NCBI RefSeq assembly: GCF_014646195.1
Contig: NZ_BMMZ01000013.1
Location: forward strand, 1 to 64,000
Source of the DNA: Microlunatus endophyticus
GTDB lineage: Bacteria; Actinomycetota; Actinomycetes; Propionibacteriales; Propionibacteriaceae
DNA: 64,000 nt
Direction of reading: 5' to 3'
Part shown: positions 9,375 to 15,739 of the stretch, piece by piece
Numbering within the stretch: the stretch's first letter is position 1
How the letters are laid out: every line of letters begins with the position of its first letter
Notes under the pieces: generated by a model
Database searches by the model: none
Told to the model about the DNA's origin: nothing
The model's input: the letters and a program-made list of their open reading frames with translations, nothing else
Position numbers and translations under genes: made by a program

Positions 9375-10723
9375 CGGCGTACCTCCAGTTCTCCGTCGCC
9401 GACGGACAACCTGACCGTGAAGACCGGTCCCTTGGAGCCGGCCGGGGCCGGCTCGGTCAGGACCAGGTCGGGCCCGGTTCTGATGGACTGCTGGTCATTT
9501 CCGGTCTTCAGCATTCCGTTGTCGACCCGGGCGGTCAACGCGGTCGTGACGTCCGGTGGGAGATCGACGACCAACCGCCCCTTGTCCACCGACGCGCTGT
9601 AGGTCACCGACCGGTCCGGTCTGAGGGTGCTCAGATCGACGGTCAGCTGCCCGGTCCGCAGGTGATCGGCGGCCGGCAGCTGCTTCAGCGAGCCGTACGT
9701 CCGCTGTTGGACCCCGATGTCGCCGGCGAAGGAGGTGTTGTTCTGCCCGATCAGGGTCAGCACCATCGCCACGGCGACCACGACAGTGGCGAATGCCAGC
9801 CCGCGCGGCCGGCCGATCCGGGCACCGATCAGCAGCGTGATCCCGAAGACCAACAACGCCGCCGAGAGGTACACCGAGGCCGTGATCGGCAATCCCAGCA
9901 CCGACAGCACACCCAGGCCCGTCATGGTCAACCCGAGCACGATCACCGACATCAGTCCCAGCCGCCGGGCGGCGCGCCGGCGCAGCCGCCGTTCGGTCGT
10001 CAGCCGGTCGATCGCACTGTCCGGTGCCGGTTCGGAATACAGGCCGACCGGGTCCGGGTCCGCAAGGAACGCCTCATGATCAAAATCCCGATCCGGGGCA
10101 GCAGTCGCCGCGCCCGCGCGGGGCTCGGCGTAGGCGAAGGTCCCCCACGAGGACGGCTGGTGGCGTACGGACGGTTCGCGGGTTGTCTGCTGACGGACCG
10201 ACTGCTCCCGCAGCTGCGCCTGTTGGTAGTCGGCGATCCGCTGTTGCCAGGCGCGCGCCGCCTCGGTGAACGCGGTCGGCTCGCCCGGGAACTCGGCGAA
10301 TCGCAGCTGCTGTTGTTGCGGTTGGTCGCGCTCGGCGCGGTGCTGGTCGCGGTTGCGGTAGTAGCCGAAATACCAGATCGCGGCCACCACCAGGGCCGCG
10401 GTGAAGCTGAAGGGCACCAGCCAGGACAGCGCGACGGCGCCGATGATGCAGGCGACTACGACGATTCCGATCTTGACCTCGCGCGACCAGCCGGCCGTCT
10501 GCGGCACCCACTCCTCGAGCTGGGACTTGTCCTTGTCCTCGAGTGGGACCATCAGCCAGCCGGCGGCGTACAGGACGATACCGACGCCGCCGCCCAGAGC
10601 GAGCACCGCGAAGCCGACCCGGACCAGCATCGGGTCGACATTCCAATCGGCGGCAAGACCGCCCGCCAGCCCGCTGACCTTGTGGTCGGTCGCGCTGCGG
10701 CGGACAGTCCAGATCGAACTCAT
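9371..10723 (-). CDS. PspC domain protein with C-terminal toast-rack-like domain
   Basis: A 450-aa membrane protein. An N-terminal PspC domain (SGLAGGLAADWNVDPMLVRVGFAVLAL, about residues 17-65) is followed by two TM helices, a Gln/Arg-rich cytoplasmic stretch, and a block of four TM helices at about residues 245-335. A C-terminal beta-rich domain follows (LTVDLSTLRPDRSV, GRLVVDLPPDV, VRLSVGDGELEVRR) and matches the toast-rack/LiaF-C type. PspC plus toast-rack proteins are known from actinobacterial and firmicute envelope-stress loci. It leads the minus-strand unit and diverges from the PspC-kinase gene. A CACTAT hexamer 7 nt upstream of ATG 10723 fits a leaderless start. Confidence 0.8.
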   Translation of the reverse strand: MSSIWTVRRSATDHKVSGLAGGLAADWNVDPMLVRVGFAVLALGGGVGIVLYAAGWLMVPLEDKDKSQLEEWVPQTAGWSREVKIGIVVVACIIGAVALSWLVPFSFTAALVVAAIWYFGYYRNRDQHRAERDQPQQQQLRFAEFPGEPTAFTEAARAWQQRIADYQQAQLREQSVRQQTTREPSVRHQPSSWGTFAYAEPRAGAATAAPDRDFDHEAFLADPDPVGLYSEPAPDSAIDRLTTERRLRRRAARRLGLMSVIVLGLTMTGLGVLSVLGLPITASVYLSAALLVFGITLLIGARIGRPRGLAFATVVVAVAMVLTLIGQNNTSFAGDIGVQQRTYGSLKQLPAADHLRTGQLTVDLSTLRPDRSVTYSASVDKGRLVVDLPPDVTTALTARVDNGMLKTGNDQQSIRTGPDLVLTEPAPAGSKGPVFTVRLSVGDGELEVRR

Positions 10724-10730
10724 GACACCA

Positions 10731-10760
10731 ATAGTGGAACGCCGACGGCGCCAGCACTAT
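10731..10760. promoter_or_regulatory. Dyad in the divergent PspC promoter region
   Basis: ATAGTG (10731-10736) and CACTAT (10755-10760) form inverted arms around a central CGCCGACGGCG palindrome (10740-10750). The left arm, read on the minus strand, is also the CACTAT -10-like box of the PspC/toast-rack gene. A bound regulator would therefore control that promoter. The obvious candidate is the LuxR-type response regulator at 12303, by inference only. Confidence 0.4.
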
Positions 10761-10899
10761 CAGGGACGACCCCCAGCCGTCGTGGATTCCGACCCCATGG
10801 ACTCCGGTGCCGTAGAGACCGGCGGGGAACCGATTCAGGGTTCCGCTGCGGGCTAACCCTGCTGCCCGCCGCCGCAGAACGTGCAACTCTGGATACATC

Positions 10900-12306
10900 A
10901 TGGTTTCCGTGGGCTCTGCACGGCGGTCCGGTTCCGAGCTGGAACCCGGATCTGACCAGTTGCGCCCCCAGAATCCCGAGCGGTCACAGCGTGACCCTGC
11001 TGCCGAGCCGGACTCCGTCCCGGACCGGGTGCTGCGGACCGCAGCCCGCAAGGCCGAGGAGTCCGCCCCGAAGCCACGCAAGGCGACCCGGGTCAGCGAC
11101 GGTGCCCTGCTCGGCGGTGTCTGCACCGGCCTGGCCCGGCATCTCGGCTGGCCGGTGATGGTGTTGCGGATCGGATTCGTCGCCCTGGCGCTGACCCAGT
11201 TCCTCGGCGTGATCGCCTACGCGGCGCTGTGGCTGTTGATGCCGCCGGAGAACAAGACCGCCGCTCCCGGACTCGAGGCGCACAGCCGGCAGGGCCTGCG
11301 GCAGGTGCCGCACCTGCGGTTCCGCCGCGGCGGCGATCTGGGGGTGCTGCTGGCATTGGCCGTGCTCGGCGCCGGGCTGGTCTGGTTGCTGCAGATGACC
11401 GGGTTGGGGATCCGGCAGCAGGTCTTCTGGCCGGTCGCGTTCGCCTGCGCCGGCGCCGCGCTGGTCTGGCGACAGGCCGACACGGCCCGGCAGAACCAGT
11501 GGAAGAAGGATGCCGGCGGCCGGGTCTGGCTGGCACCGCTGGTAGCGCGTGGCGGCTGGCCGGCGATCGTCCGGGTGGTCATCGGTCTGGCGCTGGTGGG
11601 TGCGGCGTTCGGCATCGTGATCGCCCAGCAGAACCAGATCCAGCAACTGCCCGACGTGCTCGCGATGACCGTGCTGGCGCTGGCCGGGCTGGCGATCGTC
11701 GCCGCACCCTGGCTCTACCGGTCCCGGACCGCCCTCAACGAGGCACGTACGGCGAAGGTCCGGGCGGATGCCCGGGCGGATATGGCCGCCCATCTGCATG
11801 ATTCGGTGCTCCAGACGCTGGCGCTGATCCAGCGCCAGTCCGACGATCCCAAAGAGGTCCAGCGACTGGCCCGCCGGCAGGAGCGCGAGCTGCGCACCTG
11901 GCTCTACGGCGAGGAGGTCGCCGAGGAGACCCTGAAGGCCGCACTGACGAACGCGGCGGCCGAGATCGAGGACGAGCGCGGGATCCCGGTCGAGTTGATC
12001 ATGGTCGGCGACTGCGAGCTCACCGAGCGGCTGCAGGCGGTCATCCGCGCTGCCCGCGAGGCGATCGTCAACGCCGCCAAACATTCCGGAGCGGACAAGA
12101 TCGACGTGTATGCCGAGGTCTCCGAGGACGACGTCGAGGTCTTCGTCCGGGACCGGGGCAAGGGATTTGATCAAGAAACCATCGACGACGACCGGATGGG
12201 GGTGAAGGGCAGCATCATCGGTCGGATGAACCGGCACGGTGGCAGCGCCCGGATCCGCAGCGCACCCGGCGAAGGAACCGAAGTACGACTGGAGATGCGG
12301 ATATGA
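10900..12306 (+). CDS. PspC-fused sensor histidine kinase
   Basis: A 468-aa membrane kinase. A charged N-terminal tail (1-62) precedes a PspC domain (about 63-118: SDGALLGGVCTGLARHLG and two hydrophobic helices). Further TM helices lie at about 147-165, 174-190, 222-243 and 252-272. A HisKA_3-type dimerisation helix with phospho-acceptor His300 in AAHLHDSVLQ follows, then a HATPase_c domain (N-box EAIVNAAKHSG, G1 RDRGKGFD, G2-like APGEGTEV). There is no extracellular sensor domain, so the PspC/TM part should sense the membrane state. It shares an ATGA overlap with the response regulator gene and diverges from the PspC/toast-rack unit. Confidence 0.92.
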   Translation: MVSVGSARRSGSELEPGSDQLRPQNPERSQRDPAAEPDSVPDRVLRTAARKAEESAPKPRKATRVSDGALLGGVCTGLARHLGWPVMVLRIGFVALALTQFLGVIAYAALWLLMPPENKTAAPGLEAHSRQGLRQVPHLRFRRGGDLGVLLALAVLGAGLVWLLQMTGLGIRQQVFWPVAFACAGAALVWRQADTARQNQWKKDAGGRVWLAPLVARGGWPAIVRVVIGLALVGAAFGIVIAQQNQIQQLPDVLAMTVLALAGLAIVAAPWLYRSRTALNEARTAKVRADARADMAAHLHDSVLQTLALIQRQSDDPKEVQRLARRQERELRTWLYGEEVAEETLKAALTNAAAEIEDERGIPVELIMVGDCELTERLQAVIRAAREAIVNAAKHSGADKIDVYAEVSEDDVEVFVRDRGKGFDQETIDDDRMGVKGSIIGRMNRHGGSARIRSAPGEGTEVRLEMRI

Positions 12307-13034
12307 GTGGGGACATGACACAGGACCAGAACCAGCCGGACACACTCGGCCGGCCCTCCGAGGCAGCCGAGGACACGGCTGATCCGCGGTCGAACAAACC
12401 CCGCAGCGTGGTGATCGTCGATGATCACGCGATGTTCCGCAGCGGCGTACGGCACGAGATCGGCACCCGATGCCGGGTTCTCGGCGAGGCCGAGGATGTC
12501 GACGCCGCGGTCCAGGTGATCCTGCGGACCAACCCCGACGTGGTGCTGCTGGATGTGCACCTACCCGGCGGCGGCGGTACCGAGGTGCTGACCCGGGTGC
12601 ACCAGAAGAATCCCGATCAGAAGTTCCTGGCGCTGTCGGTCTCGGATGCCGCCGAGGACGTGATCGGCGTGATCCGTGCCGGTGCCCGGGGTTATGTCAC
12701 CAAGTCGATCAGCGGACCGGAATTGATCGACGCGATCCGCCGGGTCGCCGAGGGGGACGCGGTGTTCTCGCCGCGACTGGCCGGATTCGTCCTGGACGCA
12801 TTCTCCGGGGCGATCGACATCGCCAGCGTCGACGAGGACCTGGACCGGCTGTCCCCGCGGGAACGTGAAGTGATGCGATTGATCGCCCGCGGGTACGCCT
12901 ACAAAGAGGTGGCCAAGGAACTGTTCATCTCGATCAAGACGGTGGAGACCCACGTCAGCAGCGTGCTGCGCAAGCTGCAGCTCTCCAACCGCCACCAGTT
13001 GACCAGATGGGCGACCGATCGCCGGCTGGTTTGA
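12303..13034 (+). CDS. NarL/LuxR-type response regulator
   Basis: A 243-aa response regulator paired with the PspC kinase. The receiver domain has the acidic pair Asp40-Asp41, phospho-acceptor Asp84 in VVLLDVHLP, and Lys134 in GYVTKSI. A LuxR HTH follows from about residue 183 (LSPREREVMRLIARGYAYKEVAK). The first 33 residues are an acidic, probably disordered extension. ATG 12303 overlaps the kinase stop by 4 bp, so translation is coupled. Likely targets are its own locus and the divergent PspC/toast-rack operon, by inference from the dyad at 10731-10760. Confidence 0.93.
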   Translation: MSGDMTQDQNQPDTLGRPSEAAEDTADPRSNKPRSVVIVDDHAMFRSGVRHEIGTRCRVLGEAEDVDAAVQVILRTNPDVVLLDVHLPGGGGTEVLTRVHQKNPDQKFLALSVSDAAEDVIGVIRAGARGYVTKSISGPELIDAIRRVAEGDAVFSPRLAGFVLDAFSGAIDIASVDEDLDRLSPREREVMRLIARGYAYKEVAKELFISIKTVETHVSSVLRKLQLSNRHQLTRWATDRRLV

Positions 13035-13074
13035 ACGATCTCGGCGGCCGTGAACCGGCCGGAAGGAGTTGGTC

Positions 13075-13338
13075 ATGAGCATCTTGGGAACGATCATCGC
13101 CGGCTTGGTGGTCGGTGTGCTGGCCCGGGTCGTACTACCCGGCCGGCAGGCGTACGGATGGATCGTCACCATCCTGCTGGGCATCGCGGGTGCGCTGATC
13201 GGCTACTGGCTTGCCGACCAGTTGGGTGTCGCCCAGACCCGGGGCATCGATTGGATCCGATGGATTCTCAGCGTGGCGGTGGCTGCGGTGCTGAGCGTGA
13301 TCTTCAGCGCGATCACCAAGCGCAGGAAGGCCGCTTGA
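13075..13338 (+). CDS. GlsB/YeaQ/YmgE family membrane protein
   Basis: An 87-aa protein of the transglycosylase-associated (GlsB/YeaQ/YmgE) family with three hydrophobic helices and Gly-rich turns: MSILGTIIAGLVVGVLARVV, YGWIVTILLGIAGALIGYWL and WILSVAVAAVLSVIFSAI. These proteins are stress-associated, but their biochemical role is not known. AAGGAG at 13063-13068 stands 6 nt before ATG 13075 and fixes the start. It follows the response regulator by 40 bp on the same strand and may be co-transcribed. Confidence 0.85.
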   Translation: MSILGTIIAGLVVGVLARVVLPGRQAYGWIVTILLGIAGALIGYWLADQLGVAQTRGIDWIRWILSVAVAAVLSVIFSAITKRRKAA

Positions 13339-13406
13339 CCGGCTTGCGGTCCCTGGCTCCATGGCCGTGGTCGTCGCGCCTGCGCCGGATGCGGCCGGGT
13401 GACTGC

Positions 13407-13412
13407 TAGTTT
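13407..13412 (+). promoter_or_regulatory. Leaderless-type -10 box (TAGTTT)
   Basis: TAGTTT ends 6 nt before ATG 13419, with no ribosome binding site between them. Confidence 0.4.
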
Positions 13413-13418
13413 GCGGCC

Positions 13419-13769
13419 ATGGAGCTGCTCGACGAGATCGTCCTGCTGCTGCATCTGATCGGCTTTGCTGCGCTCTTCGGCGGGATCCTGGTGCAGATCA
13501 GGGTGCGCGAGCCGGAGATCAACGCCGCGATGTTGCACGGCTCGTACACCATGCTGGTCACCGGGCTCGCGCTGGCGGTGTTCCTCAAGGCCGGTTTGGT
13601 CATCGGCGATATCAACCTGCCGCAGCTGGTGATCAAGCTCGTGATCTCGGCGATCATCACCTTCCTGGTGATCATCAACCGCCGGTTCACCTCGATCCCG
13701 CGGGGTTTGTGGACCCTGTTGGGTGTGCTCACGCTGGGTAACGCGGCTGTGGCCGTGCTGTGGCAGTAA
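13419..13769 (+). CDS. Four-TM membrane protein of unknown function
   Basis: A 116-aa integral membrane protein with four predicted helices (about residues 6-26, 39-60, 68-86 and 95-114) and short loops. I recognise no family signature beyond a general resemblance to small actinobacterial membrane proteins. The start is supported by the TAGTTT box 6 nt upstream. Its TAA stop is also the first part of the TAATCT box that precedes the Rrf2 gene. Confidence 0.7.
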   Translation: MELLDEIVLLLHLIGFAALFGGILVQIRVREPEINAAMLHGSYTMLVTGLALAVFLKAGLVIGDINLPQLVIKLVISAIITFLVIINRRFTSIPRGLWTLLGVLTLGNAAVAVLWQ

Positions 13770-13772
13770 TCT
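13767..13772 (+). promoter_or_regulatory. Leaderless-type -10 box (TAATCT) of the Rrf2 gene
   Basis: TAATCT ends 7 nt before ATG 13780; its first three bases are the stop codon of the preceding gene. Confidence 0.45.
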
Positions 13773-13779
13773 TCTGTCG

Positions 13780-14226
13780 ATGAGACTTTCAGCGCGCGTG
13801 GACTACGCCCTCCGGGCTGCCGCCGAGCTGGCAGCTGCGGGCGGACCTCGCACGCTCGACCAGCTGGCAGCGGCCCAGGAGATTCCGGCCAAGTATCTGG
13901 AGAGCATCCTGGGCGAGATGCGCCGGGGCGGCATTCTGCGCAGCCAACGCGGTCCCGACGGGGGCTATCGCCTCGGCCGACCGGCCGAGGACATCAGCAT
14001 CGCCGACATCATCCGGGTTCTCGACGGCGAGCTCGCCAATGTGCGTGGCAGCCGTCCGGAGAATCTGGAGTACACCGGCGCCGCCGTCCCGCTGCAGCAG
14101 GTCTGGATCGCGCTGCGGGCCAGCGAACGTTCGATCCTCGAACAGGTCACCCTCGCCAACATCGCCAGCGCGAACATGCCGCAGGCCGTCGCCGATCTGA
14201 TCGCCTCACCCGCCGCCTGGCTGTGA
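13780..14226 (+). CDS. Rrf2 family transcriptional regulator without cysteines
   Basis: A 148-aa regulator with the Rrf2 winged-helix N-terminus (MRLSARVDYALRAAAELA), recognition region IPAKYLESILGEMRRGGILRSQRGPDGGY and dimerisation helix. Iron-sulfur Rrf2 proteins (IscR, NsrR) coordinate a cluster with three cysteines; this protein contains no cysteine at all. It therefore resembles the cluster-free branch (CymR-like) or senses something else. Target genes are not evident; there is no sulfur or iron-sulfur gene next to it. It converges on the phospholipase D family gene across a repeat-rich gap. Confidence 0.88.
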   Translation: MRLSARVDYALRAAAELAAAGGPRTLDQLAAAQEIPAKYLESILGEMRRGGILRSQRGPDGGYRLGRPAEDISIADIIRVLDGELANVRGSRPENLEYTGAAVPLQQVWIALRASERSILEQVTLANIASANMPQAVADLIASPAAWL

Positions 14227-14279
14227 GATTGGGGGGCCGAGCTCCCCGACCCCCACGTTCACGGGCGGCGACGTGCGTT

Positions 14280-14395
14280 CTCGCTTCGCCTCGGTCCGGC
14301 TCTTTTAGCCCTCGCTTCCCGCCCATGCGCTCGCTTCCCGTGCCCGGGAAGCGAGCGAATGTTGGGGAAGCGAGAAACGTACGAAGTGAAGCGAG
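14280..14395. repeat. REP-like nested inverted repeat with long hairpin
   Basis: The octamer CTCGCTTC occurs three times (14280-14287, 14311-14318, 14330-14337) and is followed by three inverted copies, GAAGCGAG (14348-14355, 14367-14374, 14388-14395). The core is a stem of 30-nt arms (14311-14340 and 14345-14374) around a TGCC loop. The inner 13 bp are perfect, and 26 of the 30 positions pair. It sits between two convergent genes. It could be a REP/BIME-type element or a bidirectional terminator; there is no T-run after the stem. Confidence 0.75.
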
Positions 14396-14418
14396 GTCGG
14401 AGCAGCTGCAGACCCGGG

Positions 14419-15657
14419 TCAGAGCAGGGGGCGGAAGGGCGTCAGAACACTCTCGCTGAATTTCACCATCGCCGGGCGGCTGTGCCATTCGTCCAGGGTG
14501 AGTTCGCGACAGTTGCCGGAATCGACGTCGAAGATCTCCTCCAGCTGCCGGGCGACCGCGTCGGAGAACACCTCGATGTTGATCTCGTAGTTCCCGGCCA
14601 GCGACAGCCGGTCGATGTTGGCGGTGCCGATCGTCGACCACTGGCCGTCGATACAGGCCGTCTTGGCGTGCACCATCGCGCCCTGGAAGAGGAACAGCCG
14701 GACACCGCCGCGCAGCAGCTGGCTGTAGAAACCGCGGGACAGCCAGTCGGCAACGATGTGGTTGGACTCCTCCGGGACGATGATCCGTACGTCCACCCCG
14801 CGATCGGCGGCCTGCAGCAGAGTGCGCACCATGTCGTCGTCGGGAATCAGATACGCGTGGGTCAGATAGATGTGATGCCGGGCCCGGTCCATCGCGTCCA
14901 GGTACATGCTGCGGATCGGGAAGACCAGGTTGCGGGGGACATTGCGGTAGAGCCGGATGTTGGGCTGCCAGACCAGACCGCCGGTGTCCGGCAGCGCCGG
15001 CAGCCGCTTGCGCGGGAAGAGATTCCAATAGTCGATGAAGGCATTCTGCATGTCCCAGACGATGTCGCCGGTCAGCCGGGCGTGCGTATCGCGCCAGTTG
15101 GTCGCGTACAGGCTGCCGATGTTGTAGCCACCGATGAACGCGACGTCGCTGTCCACGACCAGCAGCTTGCGATGGTTGCGTCCCAGCCGACGGGGCAGCG
15201 GCAGCGCGATGCCGCCCAGCCCGTGCGGCTTGATCTTGATGTTGGGATGCCTGGGGAAGTGGAAGAAGCTGCGCGGGACGACGAGATTGGCGAAGACGTC
15301 GTAGACGATGTAGACCCGTACGCCTCGGTCGGCCGCGGCAATCAGCGCGTCCTTGAACTCTTGGCCGACAGGATCGGATTTCCAGATGAAGGTTTCGAAG
15401 AAGATCTGCTTCTTGGCCTGCCGGATGGCGCCGAGCATGTCGGCGTACAGATCCTCGCCGTAGGTGTAGATGGTGACCTCGGACCCACCGGCTGTGACCG
15501 ACCGCGGCGGCACCCGCGGGAAGACGGCCGGACGACGGTTCTTCTTGCGCCGGTGGTCCACCACCGCCAGCGAGGCCAGTGTCACGGCCTGGGCCGCACC
15601 GACTGCGAGTGCTGTGCGCCGCAGGATCTTGCGCACCGGTACCCGCCGCAACCACAT
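14419..15657 (-). CDS. Phospholipase D family / cardiolipin synthase-like protein
   Basis: A 412-aa membrane-anchored protein with two HKD motifs: NHRKLLVVDSDVAFIGGYN and VHAKTACIDGQWSTIGTANID. A single N-terminal hydrophobic segment (ALAVGAAQAVTLASLAVV) is preceded by basic residues. The architecture is that of a PLD-superfamily phosphatidyltransferase, so cardiolipin synthesis from phosphatidylglycerol is the likely role; nuclease or phospholipase activity is a less likely alternative. ATG 15657 is chosen because the eight codons before it are not basic/hydrophobic family sequence. A second PLD-type gene lies at 52192, with an N-terminus more typical of bacterial Cls. Confidence 0.85.
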   Translation of the reverse strand: MWLRRVPVRKILRRTALAVGAAQAVTLASLAVVDHRRKKNRRPAVFPRVPPRSVTAGGSEVTIYTYGEDLYADMLGAIRQAKKQIFFETFIWKSDPVGQEFKDALIAAADRGVRVYIVYDVFANLVVPRSFFHFPRHPNIKIKPHGLGGIALPLPRRLGRNHRKLLVVDSDVAFIGGYNIGSLYATNWRDTHARLTGDIVWDMQNAFIDYWNLFPRKRLPALPDTGGLVWQPNIRLYRNVPRNLVFPIRSMYLDAMDRARHHIYLTHAYLIPDDDMVRTLLQAADRGVDVRIIVPEESNHIVADWLSRGFYSQLLRGGVRLFLFQGAMVHAKTACIDGQWSTIGTANIDRLSLAGNYEINIEVFSDAVARQLEEIFDVDSGNCRELTLDEWHSRPAMVKFSESVLTPFRPLL

Positions 15658-15724
15658 GGCGACAGCGTAGCCGCCATCCACAACCAGGACCGCCCGTCGA
15701 GGCCGGTCTGTCCTCAGACCCCAC

Positions 15725-15730
15725 TAGGCT
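15725..15730 (+). promoter_or_regulatory. -10 box (TAGGCT) of pcrA
   Basis: TAGGCT ends 9 nt before ATG 15740; a leaderless or near-leaderless transcript is implied. Confidence 0.45.
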
Positions 15731-15739
15731 GGACCGGTC

